Shown here one piece after another: positions 26,855-35,715 of a stretch of DNA of 64,000 nucleotides (positions are counted from its first letter, which is position 1; each line of letters starts with the position of its first letter). The notes under the pieces are model-generated. The model ran no database searches. It saw only the letters and a list, made by a program, of their open reading frames with translations, and had not been told where the DNA came from. Origin of the DNA: Virgibacillus proomii (GTDB lineage Bacteria; Bacillota; Bacilli; Bacillales; Amphibacillaceae); the NCBI RefSeq assembly GCF_018916875.1, contig NZ_JAHLNO010000019.1, forward strand, positions 310,001-374,000, written 5' to 3'. A program made the translations under genes and the position numbers.

Positions 26855-27583
26855 TTGATCCAACAATACTTTCAAAAAATTTCAGAACTGTTGGCAGTAG
26901 TTGAAAAAGAAGAAATGGAAGTGATGGAAAAAGCGGCAAAGAAGGTTGCTAAAGCCATCGAATCAGACGGAGTTATTCATTTATTCGGTTGTGGTCATTC
27001 GCATATTTTAACAGAGGAAGTGTATTACCGGGCTGGTGGGCTTGTTCCGATGCATCCGATTCTTCATGAACCATTAATGCTTCATGAGGGGGCTGTTCGT
27101 TCATCCACTTTAGAAAGACAAAATAATTATGCAGCAAACTTTATAGAAGACCAAGGTATTGAAGCAGGCGATATCGTGTTTGTTATTTCAACTTCAGGAC
27201 GGAATCCTGTACCAGTAGATGTGGCAAACTTTGCGAAACAGCAAGGAGCTTATGTCATTGGCATTACTTCAATTACTTATTCATCTAGTCAACCGTCTCG
27301 TCACACTAGTGGAAAGTATTTATTCGATGCAGTAGATTTAGTAATTGACAATCATGCACCTGTAGGTGATGCATTACTATCTCATGAAAGAGTTAAAGTA
27401 CCTTTTGCACCAAGTTCAACTGTCATCGGTGCAGCAATATTAAATGCATTGTTTGCTAAAGCAATTGAAGAAATGGCAGAGCAAGACTTTGAACCTCCAA
27501 TTTTCCTAAGTGGAAATATAGAAGGGGCAGACGAGCATAATCAGCAATTGGTCAAAAAGTATAGTAAACGAGTCAAATTATAA
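26855..27583 (+). CDS. SIS-domain phosphosugar-binding protein (COG4821/UPF0309)
   Basis: 242 residues, TTG start with GAGGAGGAA 8 nt upstream. A single SIS domain spans about 30-220: FGCGHSHILTEEVYYRAGGLVP (43-64), VISTSGRNPVPVDVANFAKQQGAYVIGITS (about 110-139) and HAPVGDALL (about 168-176). SIS proteins bind or isomerise phosphosugars. This subgroup has the EPLMLHEGAVRSSTLER insertion typical of UPF0309, whose reaction is not established. As the last gene of the PTS operon it is expected to isomerise or cleave the phosphosugar released by the lactonase and amidohydrolase. Confidence 0.85.
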   Translation: MIQQYFQKISELLAVVEKEEMEVMEKAAKKVAKAIESDGVIHLFGCGHSHILTEEVYYRAGGLVPMHPILHEPLMLHEGAVRSSTLERQNNYAANFIEDQGIEAGDIVFVISTSGRNPVPVDVANFAKQQGAYVIGITSITYSSSQPSRHTSGKYLFDAVDLVIDNHAPVGDALLSHERVKVPFAPSSTVIGAAILNALFAKAIEEMAEQDFEPPIFLSGNIEGADEHNQQLVKKYSKRVKL

Positions 27584-27654
27584 CGTATGTTTTAAAAAGA
27601 GGGTAAAAGGACTAAGATGCCACGTCTTTGAATAATCGCTGATCTTATGCTCTT

Positions 27655-28150
27655 TAGGAATCTATATTCGTTTGTACCTTTGGGGTAACTTTTTTGAGAA
27701 ATTATTTTCATCTAGTTTAATTACGATAAATTAACATCGGCTCGAATCTGAAGGAAGGCCGACTAAAAGCGGGCTTGCCGTAAAGCGTCGGTATACCCCT
27801 GTTGAGAGGGGCATCCTTCCTTTATCCCAAATTTGAGGATTTGTATTTTTTATTTCAAATTCTGCATATGATGATGCGAATATGATGAGAAAAATGGTTC
27901 CTAAATTCCTGATTCGTTTGGGTCAACAGGACAAGAAACAACCACGACAGCGATACTTCGCACGCAGAAAAAGTGCTTTTCTTTTTCAAGGACAGGGGAA
28001 GCTACGACAGCGACACATCGCACGCAGAAAAAGCGTTTTTCTTTTTCAAGGACAGGGGAAGCTACGACAGCGACACATCGCGGTTTTTCAAGGAGAAGTC
28101 CTACTTGTTCGATGATAACGCCGACACTAGCATGACCGCTTTGAAATTCG
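27655..28150 (+). repeat. element C with degenerate A and a 60-bp minisatellite
   Basis: C left arm (27655-27830, with GGAAGGCCGACTAAAAGCGGG) leads into a variant A at 27831 (TTTATCCCAAATTTGAGG). At about 27945-28100 comes an exact 60-bp periodicity: lines of CGCACGCAGAAAAAG..., TTTTTCAAGGACAGGGGAAG, CTACGACAGCGACACATCG repeat two and a half times with a few changes. Open frames on both strands here reflect the period (60 is divisible by 3) and are not genes. Confidence 0.8.
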
Positions 28151-28249
28151 AGGAGGAAAATGTCGGTATACATTAATTAATAGATTCAATAAGCCAGTAA
28201 GGATGCTAGGGCGACCAGTGTTTGGCGCAGATGATCATCTTATTATAGT

Positions 28250-28284
28250 AAAACGCTCACCACTTCAAATGTAGTGAGCGTTTT
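28250..28284. terminator. bidirectional terminator
   Basis: AAAACGCTCAC pairs with GTGAGCGTTTT with A- and T-rich flanks. It lies downstream of both the SIS-protein operon and repeat C5. Confidence 0.85.
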
Positions 28285-28675
28285 AAAAGACCGATTTGTT
28301 ATCAAAGAGGAGCAAGACTTTATTTGACTTTGGAAAGTTATATGTTCTATTGTTTTTTTCCATATCCAAATAACAGTTTAAAGCCAAGATTTTTATTTAA
28401 GTTTCTTGTTTTAGAACTAGATCACAATCTAACTCGTTTTTACCTCGTTATCCTTTGGCCGTAAGCAAACCTTATTTATCAATTAGAGGAGAGATTCATC
28501 CGTTATTTTTATGCTGGAAGCCCCCCTATTATCCCTGTGCAATAAAGGGGTTGGCTCTTGCAAGATTCTTAATGCAATGTTCATTCTCCTACTGTTTTAA
28601 AGCAAGCTGTTCTATGTACAGAAATATGAAAGATGAATCTTAGATGGTGGAATCCATTGGTCAAAATTCTTCATC
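28285..28675. other. gene-free stretch before yitT
   Basis: No supported gene, riboswitch or repeat. An open frame from 28455 has no ribosome site and no family resemblance. Confidence 0.4.
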
Positions 28676-29509
28676 TTATTTTCCCTTATACCCTCTTCGG
28701 TTTATTTCCTGTACACTATGGACAGTTACATAGGCATTTTTGTCGATCTTTTCAATAATATGCCTTAATTGGACAATTTCTTGTTTATTAATAACGATAT
28801 AAAGGATTTCTTTATTTGTTTTGGTATAACCACCCTTACCTTCTAATACAGTAAGGCCCCGAGACATATGATTTGTTACTTGTTCCAATACTTGTTCAGG
28901 ATGTTTTGAAATAATCAGTACAGCAGTTCGTTCGTTAGCACCTTCTACGATAATATCAATTGCTTTAGCACCTATATACACAGAAATAAGCGTGTACATT
29001 GCTTTTTCTTGACCAATGACAAAAGCAGAAAGTCCGATTACAGCTATATCCGTTATTAGCATTCCTTTACCGAAACTCCAACCGATAAACTGGTTTAATA
29101 AACGTACGATGATAGCTGTTCCACCAGAAGTACCTCCAGCTTTGAAAATTAATCCCAAACCGATTCCAACTGTTAGTCCTGCAAATAATGCTGCCAGCAG
29201 AGTGTCACCATTTCCCGCTTCTCCAATATTTTTAGTGAGATGTAAAAATAGAGAAGAAAAAACAATGGAAATAATCGTATATATAATTACTCTTTTATTA
29301 AAATAATGATAACCAATTGCTAACAATATGGCATTTATAATAAAATTTACAATTCCAGTAGACCAATCAAACAGGTAGTACGTTACGATGGATATACCAA
29401 TAACACCACCTTCTGACAAGTTGTTAGGGATCGCGAAATAATTAATTCCAAATGCAAAAATAAAAGAGCCGATAATAATGATCATGCTCTCTTTCATCCA
29501 TTTACTCAA
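28676..29509 (-). CDS. YitT-family membrane protein (DUF161 + DUF2179)
   Basis: 277 residues if initiated at TTG 29509. An ATG at 29527 exists, but GGAAGGAG lies inside that first part and points to GTG 29512 or TTG 29509. Five to six transmembrane helices (about 5-190) with the family pattern GINYFAIPNNLSEGGVIGIS, KAGGTSGGTAIIVRLL and TDIAVIGLSAFVIGQEKAMYTLISVYIGAK are followed by the cytoplasmic DUF2179 ferredoxin-like domain (about 195-277, LTVLEGKGGYTKTNKEILYIVINKQE). Bacillaceae carry several paralogues, and the transported substrate is not established. It appears monocistronic on the minus strand. Confidence 0.85.
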   Translation of the reverse strand: MSKWMKESMIIIIGSFIFAFGINYFAIPNNLSEGGVIGISIVTYYLFDWSTGIVNFIINAILLAIGYHYFNKRVIIYTIISIVFSSLFLHLTKNIGEAGNGDTLLAALFAGLTVGIGLGLIFKAGGTSGGTAIIVRLLNQFIGWSFGKGMLITDIAVIGLSAFVIGQEKAMYTLISVYIGAKAIDIIVEGANERTAVLIISKHPEQVLEQVTNHMSRGLTVLEGKGGYTKTNKEILYIVINKQEIVQLRHIIEKIDKNAYVTVHSVQEINRRGYKGK

Positions 29510-29669
29510 CACGCTCACTCCTTCCATTAATTAGAATTTTAACAGGGATGTTTCCAAATAAAAAGGATTATATTAGTCAAGTTTAACGCTAAAATCATGA
29601 GATAGCGATAAAAAGAATCATTAGATGATCCCCCATTGGAAAAAAATATTTGCTTCCCCCTCTTGTTCC

Positions 29670-29760
29670 ACTATAGGAAAGTATAAAATTTTATGGTTTA
29701 TAGTATAAGAAAAACTACAGCTTTCGCCATAAAGACTTAGCGATAAGCCAAGTTTTTCTA
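29670..29760. repeat. dispersed element B, copy 1
   Basis: Starts ACTATAGGAAAGTATAAAA and ends GCCAAGTTTTTCTA. An ACTATA...TATAGT palindrome is followed by AGAAAAACT...AGTTTTTCT enclosing CTTAGC/GCCAAG, where this copy has one mismatch from the CTTGGC consensus. Confidence 0.8.
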
Positions 29761-30685
29761 AAAAAAGGTTCTGAGATAGAGATCTTGATAAGTGAAGTAC
29801 AGTTCTAATTTGCTAAGCGGTTGTACCCTATTTTTAAAATAAGGTAACGCAAATAGATAAAATATGTTATACTACTCAAAAAAAGTATGTAAAATTCTTG
29901 GAATATTTTGTATAAGAGAAACTTAGTTTTCTAGGAAATTATAAAATTATTGATTGTATGATAATTTATTCGCATCAAGCTTCAGCGCCTAGCTCCTCGA
30001 GGCTCAGCAAGTTTACTAGCAATTGCCTTTTGGGAAAAATCCTAAATTTTTTCATATGTAGAACTCATTTTAACCGGAACAGTTTATAATCTCTTACATA
30101 TAGTAAAACTTTATTTAAAAGTACGCTTTTCTCCTTGAAGCGCCTTGTGCAGTCCCGACAAGCACTGGTACTCCGACAAGGAGGCTGTACGCTTGCTGTC
30201 TTGCATCGGAAAACTCGTCCGTCAATTGGTACAAAAAATGGTTCAATTTCCTTAATGTTGCCTATTCAAAAGCAATGGGGAGTCTAGCAAAAATTCTTTG
30301 ATAATCCTTCAATTTTTTGGTAAGGTTCTTGGGGGTCTAGAACGTTATCAAAAAATTGGGGTTACCAAACAATATATGTCGTGCGGTAGTGGAAAGGTGT
30401 ACAAAATGGAGTGCCAGAATGATTGATATTAAAACATACGAATTATTAACAGGGTTTCCATTTCAGCTACCGAATGCTGAAATTATAATATCCCCAATAC
30501 AATACTATAATGAAGAAATGATATTGCCTCATTAGAATTGATTTATTTCACACATGTACAGATTATCAAGTTGTGATACTAATACAATATATTATTATTA
30601 AACTAAATATTTAAGGAAAGGAGAATATAAACTGTATACTGTAAGGGATTACATACGATTAGAAGCAGGAAAAAATTGCGCTAGA
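29761..30685. other. long gene-poor region before the two-component operon
   Basis: It holds a short stretch like element C (about 29976-30010, AGCTTCAGCGCCTAGCTCC), GC-richer debris (30137-30200) without a coherent frame, and a 38-codon open frame at 30419-30535 (MIDIKTYELLTGFPFQLPNAEI...) that has no matching ribosome site and no family I recognise. A strong Shine-Dalgarno AAGGAAAGGAG is at 30613-30623 (see the response regulator). Confidence 0.4.
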
Positions 30686-31366
30686 ATGGAAAAAATACTG
30701 ATTATTGAAGATAATGTAGATGTAAGTAGGTTACTAGCAGAGTCTTTAGAAGATGAAGGATATGAAGTCAACATTGTACTTGATGGAATGGAAGGTCTAA
30801 ATGAAGCGAAACATAATCAATACGACTTGATTTTGTTGGATATCATGCTTCCTTATAAAAGTGGCGAAGAAATTTTAAAGGAAATTCGAGCACACCAGGA
30901 CATTCCGATAATTATTATTTCGGCTAAAAATATGGTTTCAACAAAGATTGACTTATTACGATTAGGTGCCGATGACTACATAACAAAGCCATTTAACTTA
31001 GGGGAAGTTGCAGCACGTGTTATGACTAATCTACGTCACTATAATAGCCAGAAGAAAGCAAATAACGTATTGAAGTATAAAGATTTGGAGTTAGATATTA
31101 CGAATAAACAACTGACCTTATCTGGAGTAAAATTAGACCTTACTGCAAAGGAATATCTAATCATGGAATTATTAATGCAGAATCCTGGAAAGGTATATTC
31201 AAAAAGTAATATTTATGAATCTTTATGGAATAAAGAATATCTAGGAGATGATAATGCAGTAAAAACGCATATCAGTAATTTGCGTAATAAATTAAAAACC
31301 ATTAACCCAGATATAGACTATATAGAAACTGTTTGGGGGCTAGGATATCGCTTGAGTAAGGTTTAA
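30686..31366 (+). CDS. OmpR/PhoB-family response regulator
   Basis: 226 residues from ATG 30686. Receiver domain (1-118) with acidic pocket E8 D9, phosphoacceptor D52 (LLLDIMLP), T/S and K (TKPF); winged-helix DNA-binding domain (about 128-224, ending VWGLGYRLSKV). The start is debatable. ATG 30686 has no convincing ribosome site, whereas AAGGAAAGGAG at 30613-30623 lies 8 nt before an in-frame CTG at 30632 that would add 18 residues (LYTVRDYIRLEAGKNCAR). It is the first gene of a four-gene unit: regulator, ABC ATPase, ABC permease, kinase. This order is usual for sensing and expelling peptide antibiotics. Confidence 0.9.
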   Translation: MEKILIIEDNVDVSRLLAESLEDEGYEVNIVLDGMEGLNEAKHNQYDLILLDIMLPYKSGEEILKEIRAHQDIPIIIISAKNMVSTKIDLLRLGADDYITKPFNLGEVAARVMTNLRHYNSQKKANNVLKYKDLELDITNKQLTLSGVKLDLTAKEYLIMELLMQNPGKVYSKSNIYESLWNKEYLGDDNAVKTHISNLRNKLKTINPDIDYIETVWGLGYRLSKV

Positions 31367-31451
31367 GTAAATAATTTTTTCTTAAACCTTTTTTTATTCT
31401 TAACCTTTTCTTAACTTTTAGATGTTATATTTGCAAATGAGGTGATGGTGG

Positions 31452-32375
31452 GTGACAGATTATATTTTAAAAACAAACGAAATAACAAAAACATTTCGTA
31501 AGGTGGATGCGTTACGGAATATATCCATTACAATAGAATCTGGAAAAATATACGGATTAATCGGAAGTAATGGGGCTGGTAAAAGTACTTTAATGAGGAT
31601 CATTGCAGGTCTAAGTTTTCCGACATCGGGTAGCATGGAGTTTTTTGGAAAAGAAAGTCCAAAAGCAATTCAGGTTGAACGTAAAAGATTAGGATGCATG
31701 ATAGAGTTGCCGAGCCTTAATATGAGTTTATCAGCAAAGGAAAACATCAGATATCATAGAATTTTACGTGGAATTTCAAATGAAGAGATTGAGGATGAAC
31801 TAATACGGTTAGTAGGATTGGGTGATACAGGAAAAAAACAGGTGAAAGATTTTTCACTTGGTATGAAACAGAGATTAGGAATTGCAGTTTCACTCATTAA
31901 CAATCCTGAATTACTTATTCTAGATGAACCAATTAATGGGCTTGATCCAATTGGTGTTAAAGAAATAAGAAATTTGCTTAAGAAGTTATGTGAAGAGAGA
32001 CATATAACCGTTATTATTTCAAGTCATAATCTCCCCGAGCTATATCAGGTAGCAACAGACTATATTATTATCCATGATGGAGAGATCAAACAAACCTTGA
32101 CACTTCAAGAGTTGGAGAATAAATGTCAGAGGCATCTTCTTATTGAATGTGAAAATCCTGAGGATCTTCTAGTTATATTGGAAACGGAATTGGGCACAAC
32201 GAATTATAAGATTATGCCTGATAAGACTATAAAACTATATGATTATGTTGATGATAAGAAAAAAGTTGCCAGAACTATTTTTAAACATGAAATTATTGCA
32301 ACCAATTTTTCTGTTGAGGGAGATACTTTAGAAAACTATTTTATTTCTGTTATTGGAGGAGAAAAGAATGATTAA
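31452..32375 (+). CDS. ABC transporter ATPase (BcrA/lantibiotic-immunity type)
   Basis: 307 residues, GTG start with GAGGTGATGG upstream. Walker A GSNGAGKS (38-45), Q-loop region after RLGCMIELP, signature FSLGMKQRLGI (about 136-146), Walker B LLILDEPINGLDP (about 155-167) and switch His (SSHNL) are all present, followed by a C-terminal extension of about 90 residues typical of the BcrA/SpaF/NukF exporters. It powers the permease at 32368. Expected role: self-protection from a peptide antibiotic such as bacitracin or a lantibiotic. No biosynthetic genes are present. Confidence 0.88.
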   Translation: MTDYILKTNEITKTFRKVDALRNISITIESGKIYGLIGSNGAGKSTLMRIIAGLSFPTSGSMEFFGKESPKAIQVERKRLGCMIELPSLNMSLSAKENIRYHRILRGISNEEIEDELIRLVGLGDTGKKQVKDFSLGMKQRLGIAVSLINNPELLILDEPINGLDPIGVKEIRNLLKKLCEERHITVIISSHNLPELYQVATDYIIIHDGEIKQTLTLQELENKCQRHLLIECENPEDLLVILETELGTTNYKIMPDKTIKLYDYVDDKKKVARTIFKHEIIATNFSVEGDTLENYFISVIGGEKND

Positions 32376-33168
32376 TATCATTCAGGCTGATCTATATAAA
32401 CTAAAAAAATCCAAACCTATTAAAATACTGTTTTTAATTATGTGGGCTGCCGCCGCAATTGTGACATTAGTATCGTATTTAGTGGCCCAAGGAAAAGTAG
32501 GTATTGAAATAAGTGGCCCCATTTCAGGATTAAGTGATGTTATGACAATAGCAATTGTTGGGCCATTTTTAGCGGGGATCTATATATGTAGTGATTTTAG
32601 TAATAAATCTATAAATGATGCAATTTCTTCTTGTGGCATTAGTAGAGGAGTTGTGATTATTAGTAAGGCAATTGTCTTATATTTATTAGTATTACTTATG
32701 ATTTTACCATACGCGGTAGTTACCATCATTGCATTTTCCACTGGAGCAGAGTTTTCCGAACCGTTTTCTGCATCTATATTCCTTCATATATTAGCAAATC
32801 AGATTGAACTAGATTTAACAGGAACAGTATTTAGGAAAATGCTTGTTATTATGTTTGTTATGATGTTAGCATATGCTTCTCAAATGAGTATAGGTATACT
32901 TCTTGCATTTATCGTAAGAAAGACTTCTTTAGTTATCTTCCTCGGCTTCGGTATTATATTGGTTTTACAAATCCTGGGGGGATTAGGAACTGAAATTTCG
33001 TTTATAGAAAATATCCTTTCATTTACACCTTTTTCAGTAAATAATCAGGTTCTAATAATGGATGTAGAAGTAGATGTTATTTTGAAAGCGATCGGTATCA
33101 GCTTGTTATTTATTGTATGGATACTTAGCATTACAAATGGAGTTTTTAGAAAGTCAGAAATCAAATAA
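32368..33168 (+). CDS. ABC transporter permease (ABC-2, lantibiotic-immunity type)
   Basis: 266 residues from ATG 32368. The earlier in-frame ATG at 32353 lies within the GGAGGAGAA ribosome site. It overlaps the ATPase gene by 8 nt, so the two are translationally coupled. Six predicted transmembrane helices (about 18-40, 58-80, 100-125, 150-175, 180-205, 235-258), with no enzyme motifs and low sequence conservation, as usual for this family. It forms the membrane half of the exporter. Confidence 0.82.
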   Translation: MINIIQADLYKLKKSKPIKILFLIMWAAAAIVTLVSYLVAQGKVGIEISGPISGLSDVMTIAIVGPFLAGIYICSDFSNKSINDAISSCGISRGVVIISKAIVLYLLVLLMILPYAVVTIIAFSTGAEFSEPFSASIFLHILANQIELDLTGTVFRKMLVIMFVMMLAYASQMSIGILLAFIVRKTSLVIFLGFGIILVLQILGGLGTEISFIENILSFTPFSVNNQVLIMDVEVDVILKAIGISLLFIVWILSITNGVFRKSEIK

Positions 33169-33185
33169 TTGGAAGGCTGATAGAA

Positions 33186-34082
33186 GTGAATATTGTAGTT
33201 GTTGTTATGATAGTAATAATTATTGTATTAGTCATCTATATTGGACTTATACAACTACAACTGCGTAATATAAATTTGCAGCTTGAAAAACGTTTAAGAG
33301 AACATACCCGTCAGCCTGTAAGTGTTGAATTAATAAATAAAGACATTAATAAACTGACATCTAACATTAACAAGTACCTAAAGGCGGAGGAGAATATCCG
33401 CCTTAAAAGTATTCGTGAAGATAAGAAGTTCAGGGAATTAATAGTTAATATTTCCCATGACTTACGAACACCACTTACTGCTATTAAGGGTTATCAACAG
33501 TTGATGAAAAGAGAGGAGTTGTCTCAAGAGCAACTAAAAAGGCTCAAAATCGCTGAAAAGCACACAGAAGATTTAGAGAATCTAATTCAACATTTCTTCG
33601 AGTACTCTTATCTTTCAAATGCCGAGCCAAAGATTAATTTAGAGCGAACAAACCTTAATAGTCTTGTAGGAGAATGTCTTGTGACTTTTATTCCCTACTT
33701 GGAAGAAAATAATTTATCAATTCAATTAACTGAAACACCATCCATCTTTGTTTTAGCAGATAAACATTTTGTTAAAAGAATTATAAAGAATCTTATTCAA
33801 AATTGTATTCAACATTCTAAGGGAGTCATCGAAGTAAGTTTACTTATGGAGGAAAATGCTATCATTTCCCTCAAAAATCAGGTAAAAGACTTGACAGAAA
33901 ATGAGGTGGAACGGCTTTTTGAACGTTTCTATACTGGGGATCAAGCAAGAAGTAAGTCTGGTGGTTTGGGTCTGGCTATAGTAAAACTTCTTGCCGAACA
34001 GATAGGTGGAAGCACTGAAGCTGTAATACGGAACAATACATTAGAAATTAGGGTAAGTTTACCACTGTATACGAATAAGTGA
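33186..34082 (+). CDS. sensor histidine kinase (single N-terminal membrane span)
   Basis: 298 residues, GTG start. One transmembrane helix (about 2-22) is followed at once by a coiled linker, the HisKA dimerisation domain with H91 (NISHDLRTPLTAIKGY), and the HATPase domain with N box (IIKNLIQNCIQHS), a degenerate G1 (EENAIISLKNQV) and GGLGLAIVKLLAEQIGG. There is no extracellular sensing domain, so it probably senses through its membrane helix or through the adjacent ABC transporter, as in BceS-like intramembrane kinases. Unusually the kinase gene is last, after the ABC genes, 17 nt downstream of the permease. Confidence 0.88.
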   Translation: MNIVVVVMIVIIIVLVIYIGLIQLQLRNINLQLEKRLREHTRQPVSVELINKDINKLTSNINKYLKAEENIRLKSIREDKKFRELIVNISHDLRTPLTAIKGYQQLMKREELSQEQLKRLKIAEKHTEDLENLIQHFFEYSYLSNAEPKINLERTNLNSLVGECLVTFIPYLEENNLSIQLTETPSIFVLADKHFVKRIIKNLIQNCIQHSKGVIEVSLLMEENAIISLKNQVKDLTENEVERLFERFYTGDQARSKSGGLGLAIVKLLAEQIGGSTEAVIRNNTLEIRVSLPLYTNK

Positions 34083-34105
34083 TACAGGTTAATGTTAATT
34101 AAATT

Positions 34106-34760
34106 TCAAGTAGGTGTATAAGGTTGGAGTGGAAAACAATAATCAATAGTGTATTTTCGATGATGCCCTTCTTTTGCTTTAGTACATTGGGAACGTAACG
34201 GACAACCCAAACAGTCCTCACATTCATAGACTTTAAAATGTTCGTGTAAAACCAGTTTTATTCGTTCGTTAGATAAGTAACGGAACGTCAATTTGTTCCC
34301 ATTTGGACAGATAAAAGTATCATATTTCTTATACTATAGGAAAGTATAAAATTTTAGGGTTTATAGTATAAGAAAAGCTACAGCTTTCGCTATAACTTGA
34401 CGACAAGCCAAGTTTTTCTAATTATATTCCCAATTTGCTACGTTAAAAGGGTCATTCTTATATTTCTTTTTCTTCTCTTTACGATACATATTATACGTGA
34501 TGAGTGGGTATGCGCTTCCGAATACGTACGCTATCTTTCAGTAATCCTTCTATCTTTCTACCAGAGAAAATGGATTACGTATAAGCGCATAAAATCACTT
34601 TCATCATCATGCGTGGATGATAAGCAGGACAGCCTGTTTATCGCAAAACACCAGTGAATCCTTCATCTGGAATATTCTCTACTACACCGTTTACGGCATA
34701 GGCTATATCATTTTCTTGAAGTTTTATTTCGAAATCTAACGGCAAAACGACTTGATTCAT
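34106..34760 (-). pseudogene. IS1182-family transposase remnant
   Basis: The N-terminal part reads from ATG 34760 down to about 34510: MNQVVLPLDFEIKLQENDIAYAV..., then GCPAYHPRMMMKVILCAYTQSIFSGRKIEGLLKDS with a frameshift/stop. The C-terminal part at 34325-34106 reads KKYDTFICPNGNKLTFRYLSNER ... YECEDCLGCPLRSQCTKAKEGHHRK, the Cys-rich segment typical of IS1182 DDE transposases. The whole catalytic middle is missing. Element B copy 2 (34333-34420) occupies the junction. Dead element. Confidence 0.75.
34333..34420. repeat. dispersed element B, copy 2
   Basis: ACTATAGGAAAGTATAAAA to GCCAAGTTTTTCTA; the outer AGAAAA pairing is kept although the loop reads CGCTATAACTTGACGACAAG. It lies inside the broken IS1182 transposase. 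Confidence 0.8.
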
Positions 34761-34857
34761 GGTATAATTTTAAATAAAAGGATACCTCCGATTCTGTTTT
34801 TGTGAGTTACTTTAACTTTATCAGAAGGTGTTCTTTTTGCAACACATAATTTTATAA

Positions 34858-34905
34858 AAAAGAGTGGTCACTCACCAACTTATTGGCAAGACCACTCTTT
34901 TGAAT
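34858..34905. terminator. strong hairpin, terminator-like
   Basis: AAAGAGTGGTC pairs with GACCACTCTTT with A and T tracts outside. It is just upstream of the IS1182 transposase start and may be the transcription-insulating hairpin of that element's end. TTTTGTCCCAGCCCTG, matching the end of the inverted-repeat element at 54914, follows at about 34906. Confidence 0.7.
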
Positions 34906-35017
34906 TTTTTGTCCCAGCCCTGTTGAACGACTAATTGAAATCTTATTTGATTTCTTTCAATTAAATAATGAAGATACCGAACAGAGAAAGAGCAAAAGTC
35001 TATTCTGATTTTTTTAC

Positions 35018-35106
35018 ACTATAGGAAAGTATAAAATTTTAGGGTTTATAGTATAAGAAAAACTACAGCTTTCGCTAAAGACTTGGCGACAAGCCAAGTT
35101 TTTCTA
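35018..35106. repeat. dispersed element B, copy 3
   Basis: ACTATAGGAAAGTATAAAA to GCCAAGTTTTTCTA with perfect CTTGGC-GACAA-GCCAAG stem; it lies in transposon debris. Confidence 0.85.
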
Positions 35107-35275
35107 ACTATTGTTTACAATAGCATGAAATTAGCAAGCATGAGACTAGCACTTAAACAATCATTAATTGACATTTTGTAGCTACTTCTCAAATAAGCTT
35201 AAGCTTTCTAGGAAGAGTTCCAAGACAAGTTTTTAACCAGTAATTTTTCACTGTATTAAGTTAAACCTACAAACG

Positions 35276-35330
35276 AATAAACCTGTATAATTGTATATAT
35301 TCCTTTTTCGATTATACAGGTTTATTTTAA
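35276..35330. terminator. strong hairpin, terminator-like
   Basis: AATAAACCTGTATAAT pairs perfectly with ATTATACAGGTTTATT followed by TTAA; the loop is 19 nt. No intact gene flanks it. Below it (about 35360-35600, minus strand) is a broken frame ending EEKYPMH-stop that I do not recognise. Confidence 0.6.
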
Positions 35331-35715
35331 GAAATATAATTTAAAATGAAACAATGGTTATTTTAATGCATCGGGTATTTTTCTTCAAATGTAGGTTTTA
35401 CTGTATCTAGAGGATGTTTGGCAGCTCAAGTTTGTTGATAATCGTACAGAACGATTGGCACATCGGCTTGCCCAGATCGATACGCTACATATAAGAATTA
35501 GATATTGCGGATCTTCCCGGCTTGGACAAAACTTGTATTTTTGTTTCATCCGCATCGAAAGCATCCAGCTCTAATAGGTTGGCGTACATTTTATGTCAAG
35601 AGGAAATTAAATAATGATTTAGTTATCAAGGTTCGATTTGTCCAAAAAAGGCGGCTTTAAAGATATACCAGCAACAAAATTGGAATTGCTGGAATTTTTT
35701 AAAAGAACTTAAAAG

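Noticed and set aside
27945..28100. Possible CRISPR array
   Set aside because: The whole 60-bp unit repeats with no variable spacers and no cas genes are present.
27882..28176. Open frames on both strands with internal sequence repeats
   Set aside because: They are produced by the 60-bp minisatellite, whose period is a multiple of three; no ribosome site.
30419..30535. 38-codon open frame MIDIKTYELL...
   Set aside because: The nearest ribosome site fits a different out-of-frame ATG at 30406, and there is no recognisable family.
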